A program made the translations under genes and the position numbers. From positions 1-36,278 of the forward strand of contig JAOTUY010000031.1 of NCBI GenBank assembly GCA_029863625.1: a stretch of 36,278 nucleotides of DNA, read 5' to 3'. This stretch comes from Acidimicrobiia bacterium (GTDB lineage: Bacteria; Actinomycetota; Acidimicrobiia; Spongiisociales; UBA4744). This document shows positions 25,637 through 34,295 of the stretch, one piece after another (position 1 is the stretch's first letter; each line of letters starts with the position of its first letter). The notes under the pieces are model-generated. The model was not told the origin of the DNA and did no database searches. It worked only from the letters and a program-made list of their open reading frames with translations.

Positions 25637-27355
25637 CTATTCGCGGTGCCCGGTTCTCACGTCGGGAGCACCGAGCCGAGCCGCATCGGCCGTTTGATCG
25701 TCCATCTGTTCTTGCGAGTCACGCTCGGCCGCCACCCGGGCCAGGTAGTGCTCGATCTCACGGTCGATGATCGCCTCTGTCCAGCCGAGCTCCTCCCCCA
25801 TCAACCGGGCGGTCGGACCGGCCGCAGCCACACCCCGATCCCACGTTTCGATCGAAATCCTGGTGCGGCGAGTGAGCGCGTCGTCGAGGTGTAACGCTCC
25901 TTCATGGGACGCGGCGTAGCTGATCTCCGCAGAAAGGTAGTCGTCTGCCCCGACGAGTGGTTCGCCGAGCTCAGGACGCTGGCGGATCAACTCGAGGATT
26001 TCCGAGATCAGCGAGCCGTACCGGCCCAGCAGGTGTTCCACTCGGGCTACATGCAAACCTGACTTCGCGGCGATTTCCTCCCGTTGGTTCCACAATGCCC
26101 GGTAACCGTCCGCACCGACCAGCGGGGTCGAAGCGGTCACCGCCGGAGGTATTTTGTCGTCGAGGTTGGCGGCAACCATATCGATCGCGTCTTCGGCCAT
26201 CACCCGGTAGGTGGTGTACTTGCCGCCGGCTACCGAGATCAGGCCGGGCACAGCCTGTGATACGGCATGCTCCCGGCTCAACCGGCTGGTTGCGTCGGAC
26301 TCTCCTTCGAGGAGCGGGCGCAAACCTGCGTAGACCCCCTCGATATCTTCATGCCGGAGCGGGTCCTTCAACACTGTGTTGACGTGTTCGAGGAGGTAAT
26401 CGATGTCGGCCCGACTGGCCGCCGGATGAGCTAGATCGAGGTTCCAGTCGGTGTCCGTCGTTCCGATGACCCAGTGCCGGTCCCAGGGAATCACGAAAAG
26501 CACGCTCTTCTCGGTCCGAAGAATCATCCCGGTGTCCGAATGAATGCGATCCCGCGGAACCACCAGGTGAATGCCCTTCGAAGCACGGACGTGGATGCGG
26601 CCTCGCCCGGCCTTCTGCTGCACCTCGTCGGTCCAGACTCCCGTGCTGTTGACAACCTGTTTGGCATCGATGACGAATTCGTCGCCCGACTCGAGGTCAC
26701 GCACCTCGACGCCCACCACCCGGTCGCCCTCCCGCTCGAACCCGATCGCCCGAACACTGGGGGCCAGCGCCGCTCCGTATTTCGAAGCCGTGCGAGAGAT
26801 CATCATGGTGTGCCGGGCATCGTCGACACGCGCGTCGGAGTAAACGATGGCCCCGACCAGAGTGTCCCGTCGCAGCGCGGGCGCCATCCGGAGAGCTTTG
26901 CGACGACCGAGGTGCCGGTGGTGCGGGAGCGGGCTGTCCCCGATCGCGGCCAGCATGTCGTAGAGCAGTACCCCGGCCCCCACATAGGCCCGTTCCCACA
27001 CCCGCTGCTGGATCGGATATAGAAAGGTTATCGGCGCGGCAAGGTGCGGGCAGAGCAGATTGAGCATGAGGTTGCGTTCATGGAGGGCTTCCATCACCAG
27101 CTTGAAGTTGAATTGCTCCAGATACCGCAACCCGCCATGAAACAACTTCGAGGAGCGGCTCGAGGTTCCCGAGGCATAGTCGCGCTGCTCGACGAGAGCT
27201 ACAGATAGGCCCCGGGTTGCCGCGTCGAGAGCAGCCCCGGCTCCGGTGACTCCTGCTCCAATCACAACCACATCGAATGGCTCGGACTTCATCCGCTGAA
27301 GGTCTTGGTCCCGCTGCTGAGGACCTAAGCCCATGCGACCAAGGAAACCTTGCAT
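25637..27355 (-). CDS. glpD: Glycerol-3-phosphate dehydrogenase (FAD-dependent, aerobic)
   Basis: A 572-residue flavoprotein that oxidises glycerol 3-phosphate to dihydroxyacetone phosphate and passes electrons to quinone at the membrane. The FAD-binding motif VVVIGAGVTGAGAALDAATR lies near 29-48. The GlpD signature around GTSSRSSKLFHGGLRYLE and the C-terminal GlpD_C helical domain are present. The ATG at 27355 has AGAGGT about 6 nt upstream; the open frame above it, to 27535, is not supported. It is divergent from galT with a 76-bp gap, and lies between the hutH and hutU loci. The cytoplasmic GDPD encoded at 19.1-20.0 kb would supply its substrate. Confidence 0.95.
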   Translation of the reverse strand: MQGFLGRMGLGPQQRDQDLQRMKSEPFDVVVIGAGVTGAGAALDAATRGLSVALVEQRDYASGTSSRSSKLFHGGLRYLEQFNFKLVMEALHERNLMLNLLCPHLAAPITFLYPIQQRVWERAYVGAGVLLYDMLAAIGDSPLPHHRHLGRRKALRMAPALRRDTLVGAIVYSDARVDDARHTMMISRTASKYGAALAPSVRAIGFEREGDRVVGVEVRDLESGDEFVIDAKQVVNSTGVWTDEVQQKAGRGRIHVRASKGIHLVVPRDRIHSDTGMILRTEKSVLFVIPWDRHWVIGTTDTDWNLDLAHPAASRADIDYLLEHVNTVLKDPLRHEDIEGVYAGLRPLLEGESDATSRLSREHAVSQAVPGLISVAGGKYTTYRVMAEDAIDMVAANLDDKIPPAVTASTPLVGADGYRALWNQREEIAAKSGLHVARVEHLLGRYGSLISEILELIRQRPELGEPLVGADDYLSAEISYAASHEGALHLDDALTRRTRISIETWDRGVAAAGPTARLMGEELGWTEAIIDREIEHYLARVAAERDSQEQMDDQTADAARLGAPDVRTGHRE

Positions 27356-27431
27356 GTAGCACCTCTGGGGCCGGCGTCGCGTTGCTTCCGCCTGAGTATC
27401 GTAGGGTCTCACTCGACCTCGAAAACGAGCA

Positions 27432-28469
27432 ATGATGCCTCCCTTCGACGACCAACCCCACCGCCGGTTCAACCCACTCACGGGCGTGTGGACCTTGGTG
27501 GCGGTTGGGAGGACCCAACGCCCCTGGTCGGGCAAACTCGAGCCTGCATCAGGGGACGACCGACCGGTCTACGACCCGGAGTGTTACCTGTGCCCACGCA
27601 ACACCAGAGCGGGCGGCGCGGTGAACGCGGATTACGAGGGGACATTCGTGTTCACCAACGATTTCGCGTCGCTACGACCCGAAACTCCTCTCCTCTCCGA
27701 TGAGCCCCATCCGCTTCTCCGCACGGAAACCGAGCAAGGCACGTGCCGGGTTATCTGCTTTTCGCCCCGTCACGACCTGACTCTGGCTCTTATGCGTCCG
27801 GAGGAGATCCGGCGGATCGTCGACCTGTGGGCAACCCAGACCGCCGAGCTGGCGGACGTGTACCGGTGGGTACAGGTGTTCGAGAATCGTGGCGCGGAAA
27901 TGGGCGCTTCCAATCCCCACCCACACGGTCAAATCTGGGCCGGATCAGCGCTCCCAACCCAGGCGATGGCGGAGGATGCTCACCAGCGGAACTACTTCGG
28001 GGCTACCGGCCGGTCCATGCTCCTGGAGTATGCCGAACTCGAGTCAACGGATGAGACGAGGGTCATCGTCGACAACGACGAATGGATGGCGGTGATGCCT
28101 TACTGGGCAACCTGGCCGTTTGAGGCTCTGCTGCTTCCCCGCCGGGGGGTCGCCCGGATCAATGACCTTTCCCCGAACCAGCGAGATGGCTTGTCCGAGG
28201 TTCTCTCGGGTCTGCTGGTCCGCTACGACAATCTCTTCGAGCGCCCCTTCCCGTATTCGATGGGATGGCATGGAGCACCCGGCACAGAACCGGCTCCCCA
28301 CTGGCAGCTCCACGCCCACTTCTATCCACCGCTTCTCAACGTCACCATGCGCAAATTCATGGTGGGTTACGAGATGTTGGCCGAAGGCCAGCGAGATATC
28401 ACTCCGGAGGAGGCTGCCATCCGCCTGAAGGGGCTTTCTGCCGTGCACTACCTGCGAAGAGGCGAGTAA
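27432..28469 (+). CDS. galT: Galactose-1-phosphate uridylyltransferase
   Basis: A 345-residue HIT-superfamily enzyme of the Leloir pathway, exchanging UMP between UDP-glucose and galactose 1-phosphate. The active-site HPH motif is in [10 protein letters not shown], with H165 as the nucleophile. Metal ligands C51 and C54 lie in CYLCPRN. The C-terminal [11 protein letters not shown] stretch is also family-typical. Two adjacent ATG codons (27432, 27435) could start it; no strong ribosome-binding site is seen. The stop codon TAA (28467-28469) runs straight into a galK remnant. No galE is found in the window. Confidence 0.95.
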   Translation: MMPPFDDQPHRRFNPLTGVWTLVAVGRTQRPWSGKLEPASGDDRPVYDPECYLCPRNTRAGGAVNADYEGTFVFTNDFASLRPETPLLSDEPHPLLRTETEQGTCRVICFSPRHDLTLALMRPEEIRRIVDLWATQTAELADVYRWVQVFENRGAEMGASNPHPHGQIWAGSALPTQAMAEDAHQRNYFGATGRSMLLEYAELESTDETRVIVDNDEWMAVMPYWATWPFEALLLPRRGVARINDLSPNQRDGLSEVLSGLLVRYDNLFERPFPYSMGWHGAPGTEPAPHWQLHAHFYPPLLNVTMRKFMVGYEMLAEGQRDITPEEAAIRLKGLSAVHYLRRGE

Positions 28470-28690
28470 CGGTTGCCGGGACGGCTGTAGGGGCGTTCCA
28501 GGATCATTTCGGCGCTGCACCCGACCTTCTGATCCGGTCGCCCGGGCGAGTGAATTTGATCGGTGAGCACGCCGACTCCGACGACGGGTTCGTGTTCCCT
28601 CTCGCCATCGAGCCCTCTGGATCGCCCGGCCGAGCGCGCCAGGACGGCAGGGGCGACCACCCATGCATACTGCAAACCTCGGTCAAGGAG
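28466..28690 (+). pseudogene. galK: galK remnant (N-terminal galactokinase fragment)
   Basis: Reading from 28466, just before the galT stop, gives about 50 codons that match the N-terminus of galactokinase. They include GAFQDHFG (about 28493-28516) and [12 protein letters not shown], followed by [14 protein letters not shown] (to about 28615). This is the conserved substrate-binding start of GHMP sugar kinases. After that the frame loses likeness; a second frame reads RALWIARP, possibly marking a frameshift. The remaining roughly 300 residues, including the ATP-binding motif, are missing, and the hutH stop lies at 28695. There is no start codon: the first codon is GTA. A single G-to-A change from GTGACG to GTAACG would have destroyed a GTG start that overlapped a TGA stop of galT. 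The exact end of the remnant is uncertain. Confidence 0.75.
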
Positions 28691-28694
28691 CAAC

Positions 28695-30236
28695 TCAGTC
28701 GAGCGGGCCGACCATTCGTTCGGCGGCGGCCACCAATTCGCCGCTCCGGACCATGTCGGCCACAGTGGCGATCTCGGCGGAAAGCGATCGATCGTCTGCA
28801 AGGCCCGGAATCACGCTGCGAACCACGGTGGCGACCGCGCTACATGCAGGTGAGGGCGGCACGGGTAGCCGGTGTTCGATGCCCTGCACTGCGCAGAGGA
28901 TCTCCACTGCTACGACGGTGGCCGCATTGTCCAGCACTTCTGTCAGTTTCAAACCGGCCCCCCATCCCATCGAGACATGATCTTCCTGGCTGCCCGAGGT
29001 GGGGATGCTCTCCACACTCGCCGGATGCGAGAGCACACGATTCTCGGCCACCAGAGCAGCCGCGGTGTACTGGGTGAGCATGTAGCCGCTGTTCACACCC
29101 GGCCGCGGAGACAGAAACGCCGGAAGGCCTGCGGAGTGTTGCGGGTCGAGCATCCGGTCGATCCGGCGTTCCGAAATACTCGACAGTTCGGCCATACCAA
29201 TGGCCATGACATCCATCGCCAGCGCCAGGGGTTGGCCGTGGAAGTTGCCTCCGGAGATCACCTCACCGGTCTCGGCCAGAACGATCGGATTGTCGACCAC
29301 GCTGCCCAATTCCCGGCCGAACACCCCTTCCGCGTAGGTCAGCGCATCTCGACACGCGCCGTGTACCTGGGGAGCACACCGCAGGCTGTATGCGTCCTGT
29401 ACCGCGTGGGCGAAATCCTCCTGATGACTAGCCACTATTTCAGAACCGGCCAGCAATCGGCGGATGTTCCCGGCCGAAGCCAGCTGTCCCGGGTGGGGCC
29501 GCAACTCGTGGATCTCGGGGCGGAATGGCCGGGCGCTGCCCAGCAAGGCTTCGATCGAGAGGGCGCAGGCCAGATCGGCCGCCTTGCTCACCAGCCGGGC
29601 CCGGTGCGCCGCCAAAACGCCGAGTGACAGCATCCCCTCGGTCCCGTTGAGCAAGCTCAGTCCTTCCTTGGCCCGCAGTTTGACAGGTGCCATGCCGTGC
29701 GCCGCCAGCACCGCTCCCGCATCCTGGGGAACGCCTCCGTCCTTGAGTCGGCCCTCGCCGATCAGCGGAAGAGCCAGGTGGGCGAAGGGGGCCAGGTCAC
29801 CCGACGCACCGACTGACCCCCGCGATGGGACCACGGGCAGCAGATCCTCACGAATGAAATCGACGTATCGCTCAACCAGGACGGGTCGGACACCCGAGTA
29901 GCCCTGTGCCAGGGTGCGGGCCCTAAGCAGCAGCATGGCCCGGACCACCGGGTCGGGTAGCGGAGAACCGACCCCGGCCGCATGGCTCCTGAGCAGACTC
30001 ACCTGCAAACGTTCAGCCTGAGCGGGCTCGATATGCGTGTTCGCAAGCGCACCAAAACCGGTGGTTACCCCATACACGACCCGATCCTCGGCCACGGCTC
30101 GCTCGACGACCTCCCTGGCGGGCGCCATCCGCTCCCAGACTTTGTGATCGACGACGACCTCCGCGCGGTGCTCGGCGACCGCGGCTACATCGTCGATCGA
30201 CAGCGGGCCACCATCGATCACCACCCGGTGCGTCAT
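28695..30236 (-). CDS. hutH: Histidine ammonia-lyase
   Basis: A 513-residue MIO-dependent enzyme that removes ammonia from histidine to give urocanate, the first step of the Hut pathway. The Ala-Ser-Gly triad that cyclises into the MIO group is at 144-146 ([11 protein letters not shown]). VYGVTTGFG near 54-62 and GNFHGQPLA are further signatures. Length matches the family. I chose the ATG at 30236, with AGGGG about 4 nt upstream; an ATG at 30254 is also in frame. It is separated from hutU by galT and glpD, so it is transcribed alone. Its 3' end abuts the galK remnant, which suggests a past rearrangement at this junction. Confidence 0.97.
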   Translation of the reverse strand: MTHRVVIDGGPLSIDDVAAVAEHRAEVVVDHKVWERMAPAREVVERAVAEDRVVYGVTTGFGALANTHIEPAQAERLQVSLLRSHAAGVGSPLPDPVVRAMLLLRARTLAQGYSGVRPVLVERYVDFIREDLLPVVPSRGSVGASGDLAPFAHLALPLIGEGRLKDGGVPQDAGAVLAAHGMAPVKLRAKEGLSLLNGTEGMLSLGVLAAHRARLVSKAADLACALSIEALLGSARPFRPEIHELRPHPGQLASAGNIRRLLAGSEIVASHQEDFAHAVQDAYSLRCAPQVHGACRDALTYAEGVFGRELGSVVDNPIVLAETGEVISGGNFHGQPLALAMDVMAIGMAELSSISERRIDRMLDPQHSAGLPAFLSPRPGVNSGYMLTQYTAAALVAENRVLSHPASVESIPTSGSQEDHVSMGWGAGLKLTEVLDNAATVVAVEILCAVQGIEHRLPVPPSPACSAVATVVRSVIPGLADDRSLSAEIATVADMVRSGELVAAAERMVGPLD

Positions 30237-30272
30237 ATGTCCCCTCTCAACCATGTCAGGCTACCTCTGCAG

Positions 30273-30278
30273 ACTGTA
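30273..30278 (-). promoter_or_regulatory. Candidate -10 box of hutH
   Basis: TACAGT on the minus strand lies about 36 nt before the chosen hutH ATG, predicting a leader of about 30 nt that carries AGGGG. No clear -35 box and no obvious HutC-like operator are visible. Confidence 0.3.
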
Positions 30279-30334
30279 TCGGCCCGAGCATCAGATTCGG
30301 ACTTTTGCCCTTGCACGGTCAACGGGGAGAAGCC

Positions 30335-30832
30335 ATGCTGAGATCAGGCAATACTCACCCACCACAGGGAAGGCGGGAGCGTATGGAGACCAAGGTTCGG
30401 GAAGGTGCTCACCGTCGGAGAGCTCCGCTTCGTGAGACGGCGTCCGATCTCGAGCTCGCCATATCCGCTCCGGTTGGAACCGGTCCAGTTTGGCGCAATC
30501 GGGTTCGGGAATCGCTGGCCAGGGTCCAGGTTGCCCTCAAACAGCACGTTCAAGATACAGAGGGACCGGAAGGGCTCTACGGCGAGCTCCAGAACGACGC
30601 GCCCCGTCTCAGCAATTTGGTGAAGCTACTCACCAAAGAGCACATCGTGCTGAAGGAGGACATCAACCGGGCGCTGACGGCTCTCGAAGGGCTTCCCACC
30701 GAGATCGATGATGAGTGCTGCGAAGACGTACGGGAAGCTGTGCTCACCGTTTTGGGAAGAATCTCACGTCATCGCCAGAAGGGTGCCGACCTGGTGTGGC
30801 GGGCTTACAGCGTCGACATCGGCGGCGAGTAG
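30335..30832 (+). CDS. Hypothetical helical protein, weakly hemerythrin-like
   Basis: A 165-residue protein I do not recognise with certainty. The N-terminal 40 residues are basic and probably disordered. The rest is strongly alpha-helical. The spacing of His and acidic residues (LKQHVQD, then LLTKEHIVLKEDI, then RISRHRQKGADLVWRAY) recalls hemerythrin-like four-helix bundles, but the HxxxE and HxxxD ligand pairs are incomplete. An acidic DDECCED segment links the last two helices. The ATG at 30335 follows GGGGAGA by 5 nt; an ATG at 30383 preceded by GGGAG is an alternative. It stands between hutH (divergent) and the ABC exporter, 160 bp from the latter. Confidence 0.6.
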   Translation: MLRSGNTHPPQGRRERMETKVREGAHRRRAPLRETASDLELAISAPVGTGPVWRNRVRESLARVQVALKQHVQDTEGPEGLYGELQNDAPRLSNLVKLLTKEHIVLKEDINRALTALEGLPTEIDDECCEDVREAVLTVLGRISRHRQKGADLVWRAYSVDIGGE

Positions 30833-30901
30833 TCCCCGGTTCTCACTGAAAAGAATCGGCCCGCCTGCTGCTGCCCATTCGGTCGTCGGTTCTGACCGAT
30901 G

Positions 30902-30925
30902 ACTGAGAACTGATCACTGAGCACT
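30902..30925. repeat. Short direct repeat upstream of the ABC exporter
   Basis: ACTGAGAACT (30902-30911) and ACTGAGCACT (30916-30925) match at 9 of 10 positions and are separated by GATC. The repeat lies 20-43 bp upstream of the candidate -10 box at 30945. It could be a regulator site or part of the simple AGAAC-rich sequence seen in other intergenic gaps. Confidence 0.4.
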
Positions 30926-30944
30926 GGTCAATCTCATTTCAGCA

Positions 30945-30950
30945 TAGGAT
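30945..30950 (+). promoter_or_regulatory. Candidate -10 box for the ABC exporter and its leader ORF
   Basis: TAGGAT lies 10 nt before a GTG at 30961 and 42 nt before the exporter ATG. The predicted transcription start (about 30957) is within a few bases of the GTG. Confidence 0.4.
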
Positions 30951-30960
30951 GCTGCCCAAG

Positions 30961-30996
30961 GTGACCCTGCGCAGCAAACATCCAAACCGCCCATGA
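30961..30996 (+). other. Candidate leader-peptide ORF coupled to the ABC exporter
   Basis: GTG at 30961 opens an 11-codon frame (MTLRSKHPNRP) that ends in TGA at 30994-30996. This stop overlaps the exporter ATG as ATGA. The GTG is near the predicted transcript start, so ribosomes could load without a leader and reach the exporter start by termination-reinitiation. There is no other good ribosome-binding site for the exporter. Short frames like this also arise by chance. Confidence 0.35.
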
Positions 30997-32795
30997 CCGA
31001 CGATCAGACCTCCTTGGGTCGCGTCCCCGGTCGCGACGACTTCCGACAGTTCAGGCGGTTGTTGGTGTTCATTCGTCCCTATCGCAAGCACTTCACCATC
31101 GCCATGGTCGGTGTGTTGGTTTCGAGTGGCCTGGGATTGGTCTTCCCCCGCATCATGGGAAGCCTGGTCGACTCAGCCCTTCTGCCCTCCATCGGCGATA
31201 GCGCATCGAGATTGGACTCCATCGCCTTGCTGCTGCTGGGTGTGTTCCTCGCTCAAGGAGCTTTCAACTATCTGCGGATCTACTTCCTGTCCGCCATGGG
31301 CGAAGGAATCGTGGCCGATCTCCGCAGCCACGTTTACGCACACATCATGACTTTGCCTGTGAAGTTCTTCGATTCTCGCAAGACCGGCGAGATCACCTCG
31401 AGACTGACGTCCGATGTCAGCGTGGTGCAGAGCACGGTCTCGTCCTCGCTGGCTTCAGCCATATCCCAGGCCATCACCCTGATCGGCGGCCTGGTACTCA
31501 TGTTCGTGGCCAGTGTCACCCTCTCGGCACTCGTCCTCTCATTCCTGCCCATCACGATCGTTGCAGCAGCCATTTTTGGAAGGAGATTGCGGCGCATCTC
31601 GAGGGACTATCAGGACAAGGTGGCCGATGCCAACGCCAGTGCAGAAGAAGCGATCGCCGCCAATCGCGTCGTGAAATGGTTCACGGCCGAGGAAACCGAG
31701 ATCCATCGCTACGTGAGCAAGGTTCAGGAGTCCTACCGCGTGGCCCTCCGACGCGCCCGCCTGCGGGCCTTGTTCTCGCCTTTCGTTCAGTTCGTTGGAT
31801 ACGGGACGATTGCTCTCGTGATGTGGATCGGGGGGCGCCAGGTGCTGGACGGTTCACTCACGGCCGGGGAACTGGTGACCTTCCTGCTGTACACCTTGAC
31901 GGTGGCAGGAGCCATCGGCGCGTTTACCGGGCTGTACGGCAGCCTCCAGGAAGCACTGGGAGCCTCGCAACGGATTTTTGAACTCCTCGGCGAACAGAGC
32001 GGCATCGAAGATCCGCTGACCCCAATAACCCTTGCAGCCGTCGAGGGTCGAATCGCGTTTGAGGGAGTGGGCTTTCGCTATTCGGATCGAGATATCGATG
32101 TGCTGGTGTCGATGAACCTGGAGGTGGCTCCGGGCGAAGTGGTGGCTTTGGTTGGTCCAAGCGGGGCGGGAAAGAGCACCATCGTTCAGCTCATCCCGCG
32201 TTTCTTCGACCCGACGTCGGGGAGAATCCTGATTGACGGCGTCGATCTGCGGGATCTCCGCTTGCGTGATCTCCGCTCGCACATGGCCGCCGTACCGCAG
32301 GAGACCCAGCTGTTCTCCGGGACCATCATGGAGAATCTTTTGATGGGCAAACCCGATGCAAGTCCCGCTGAGGTCCAGGCGGCCGCCGCCGCAGCCAACG
32401 CCCACGACTTCATTGAGACTTTCCCTTCTGGCTACGACACCATCGTCGGTGAGCGAGGTGTCAAATTGTCCGGAGGGCAACGGCAGCGGGTAGCGATCGC
32501 CCGGGCACTTCTCAACGACCCCCGCATCCTGATTCTCGATGAAGCAACCAGTTCGCTCGACAGCGAATCCGAGGCGACCGTACAGGAAGCTCTCGACCAC
32601 CTCATGGAGGGGCGCACCACACTGGTCATCGCCCACCGTCTCAGCACCGTTCGGAACGCCGATCGGCTGGCTGTCATCGATGAGGGCCGGATCGTCCAGG
32701 AGGGGAATCACGAGGAACTGCTGGCCCAGGGAGGCTTGTACGCGGACCTCTATCACCTTCAATTCCGGGACGGGTCTGAACCGCCTGCGATCTGA
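30993..32795 (+). CDS. ABC exporter half-transporter (MsbA/ABCB type)
   Basis: A 600-residue fused permease-ATPase that works as a dimer. The N-terminal half (about 20-320) has six membrane helices. The nucleotide-binding domain holds Walker A GPSGAGKST (388-396), the Q-loop region VPQETQLFSG, the signature LSGGQ (493-497), Walker B ILILDEATSSLD (512-523) and the H-loop IAHRL. All catalytic residues are intact. Such exporters move lipids or drugs; substrate is unknown. The ATG at 30993 is overlapped by a candidate leader ORF. It ends 6 bp from the convergent LiaF-like gene. Confidence 0.95.
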   Translation: MTDDQTSLGRVPGRDDFRQFRRLLVFIRPYRKHFTIAMVGVLVSSGLGLVFPRIMGSLVDSALLPSIGDSASRLDSIALLLLGVFLAQGAFNYLRIYFLSAMGEGIVADLRSHVYAHIMTLPVKFFDSRKTGEITSRLTSDVSVVQSTVSSSLASAISQAITLIGGLVLMFVASVTLSALVLSFLPITIVAAAIFGRRLRRISRDYQDKVADANASAEEAIAANRVVKWFTAEETEIHRYVSKVQESYRVALRRARLRALFSPFVQFVGYGTIALVMWIGGRQVLDGSLTAGELVTFLLYTLTVAGAIGAFTGLYGSLQEALGASQRIFELLGEQSGIEDPLTPITLAAVEGRIAFEGVGFRYSDRDIDVLVSMNLEVAPGEVVALVGPSGAGKSTIVQLIPRFFDPTSGRILIDGVDLRDLRLRDLRSHMAAVPQETQLFSGTIMENLLMGKPDASPAEVQAAAAAANAHDFIETFPSGYDTIVGERGVKLSGGQRQRVAIARALLNDPRILILDEATSSLDSESEATVQEALDHLMEGRTTLVIAHRLSTVRNADRLAVIDEGRIVQEGNHEELLAQGGLYADLYHLQFRDGSEPPAI

Positions 32796-32801
32796 CCGAT
32801 C

Positions 32802-33476
32802 TCAATCGGGCTTGTGCCCGATATCCAGGCCGCCAAACGCCACCAGGGCCTCGACAGAGAGCAGCGGCGCGTCGGCCAACGCCAGGTCGCGCCTGGTTTT
32901 GTTCGACCATCCGCCGAACAACGGGATTCCCTTGACCTCAACGCGCCAGCCCTCGGGAACTACGATCTCGACGCCACCGAAAGCCACCACCACGTCCATG
33001 GCCGCTCCCTCCGGCACGGGTCGAGCCCGACGGAGGTCGATCTCAGTCCCGCCGAACATGGTGAATATCGATCCTCCCCCGAACTGCTGTGATTCGTTGA
33101 CGACCTCTCGCCCGAAAAAAGCAACGAGCGAGTTCACGCGATCCCCTCGCTGCACGGTGGTCGAGCCCAGTCCGCTCCCCAGAATGACCCATAGGCCGAT
33201 CACCACCAGGACCAGCGGCCAGAAAACGGTCTGCAGCCAATCCGGAACGAAATCCAGAGACCGGGCGAGCAGCGCCAAACCTATGATGATCAGAACGGCA
33301 GGCACCGTGATGTGTCGGGGAGTGAAGCTCAGGTAGAGCAGTCCGGCAACCACGAAGACGGCCGGCCACCAATCAGCAATGAGATCGCCGGAGTCGAGCA
33401 CGTCGTTCTGGTCGAGAAGGAAGAGCAGACCAAGCGCTATCAGCACAAAGCCGACGAGAAGTCGTCCGCGGTTCAT
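32802..33476 (-). CDS. LiaF-like membrane protein
   Basis: A 224-residue protein with four N-terminal hydrophobic segments (about 5-105) that fit the LiaI/LiaF-type transmembrane region. A C-terminal beta-rich domain (about 115-224) repeats the pattern of glycine-rich strands (FGGTEIDL, FGGVEIVVPEG and FGGLDIG) typical of the LiaF/DUF2154-like domain. In Firmicutes LiaF represses a cell-envelope stress sensor; here no LiaRS-type sensor-regulator pair is nearby, so only the fold is claimed. The ATG at 33476 has GGGAGG 6 nt upstream. It converges with the ABC exporter. Confidence 0.82.
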   Translation of the reverse strand: MNRGRLLVGFVLIALGLLFLLDQNDVLDSGDLIADWWPAVFVVAGLLYLSFTPRHITVPAVLIIIGLALLARSLDFVPDWLQTVFWPLVLVVIGLWVILGSGLGSTTVQRGDRVNSLVAFFGREVVNESQQFGGGSIFTMFGGTEIDLRRARPVPEGAAMDVVVAFGGVEIVVPEGWRVEVKGIPLFGGWSNKTRRDLALADAPLLSVEALVAFGGLDIGHKPD

Positions 33477-33634
33477 TTAGGTCCTCCCACAGTGATGGAC
33501 GAGCACTATCGTCGCGCAGCACAACCATCCAGACCAGAGTCAACCGACCCTGTTCCAGGTTGCAGGAAGGAAGCTGCGAGCGCTCGTAGTGCCCTCGACT
33601 TGAAACCCGAGCCTGGGCGGCCGAGACTCCCGGC

Positions 33635-34192
33635 ATGCACAACCCGGTCATCGCCGTTATCGGCGCCTCGCAGACACAACCCGAGGATCCCGACTACCGG
33701 GACGGCGTTCGCTTGGGCCGGTTACTGGCCGAAGCAGGCTGCACCGTCGCCAGCGGGGGGTACGGAGGACTGATGGAAGCAGTCTCGGCCGGAGCCGCCC
33801 AAGCAGGAGGCCGGGTCATTGGTGTCACCGCCCCGGCCGTCTTCCCGGGCCGATCGGGCGCCAACCAATATGTAACCGATGAACGGCCGGCGGCCACGAT
33901 CACCGAACGCATCCAGGATTTGCTTACCATATCCAATGTAGTGGTTGCCCTGCCCGGCAGTCTGGGCACGCTTGCCGAACTCGTTCTGGCATGGAACATC
34001 GCCTTCGTGGCACCGTTCAGCGCCGGACATTCCCTACCGATCGTCGCCGTCGGGCCTACCTGGGGAGAGCTGGTTCCTCTGCTGACCGAGCGGCTCGCGA
34101 CCAACGGCGATCTCGTGCGGTGTGTCGACACCGTCGAGGATGCCATCGCGGTGGTCCTCCGCCATGTCAATCCTGAGGAGACCCCTGGGTAG
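33635..34192 (+). CDS. LOG-family / SLOG-domain protein (TIGR00725-like)
   Basis: A 185-residue Rossmann-type protein. GGYGGLMEAVSAGA (about 41-54) and PGSLGTLAE (107-115) are the nucleotide-binding motifs of the LOG family, whose best-known members release cytokinin bases from AMP conjugates. The second motif has Ser109 where PGGxGTxxE is usual, and the catalytic Arg-Lys stretch of true LOG enzymes is not visible. I therefore place it with the less-studied TIGR00725-like branch. The ATG at 33635 has no strong ribosome-binding site. The 158-bp gap before it holds no recognised signal. Confidence 0.85.
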   Translation: MHNPVIAVIGASQTQPEDPDYRDGVRLGRLLAEAGCTVASGGYGGLMEAVSAGAAQAGGRVIGVTAPAVFPGRSGANQYVTDERPAATITERIQDLLTISNVVVALPGSLGTLAELVLAWNIAFVAPFSAGHSLPIVAVGPTWGELVPLLTERLATNGDLVRCVDTVEDAIAVVLRHVNPEETPG

Positions 34193-34295
34193 GTGGTATC
34201 GATTGCCACCTCATCCGGGAGAGGCGCCATTATCCTCGCGTTACCGGGAGAGCTGCCGATCTGTTGTCGCTCGCCCACTCGAGCGCAGGAGAAGC

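Noticed and set aside
28265..29077. 270-codon plus-strand frame joining galT antisense-frame, galK remnant and hutH shadow
   Set aside because: Only the part from about 28466 to 28615 has protein likeness (galactokinase). The rest is out-of-frame galT and antisense hutH, so it is not one gene.
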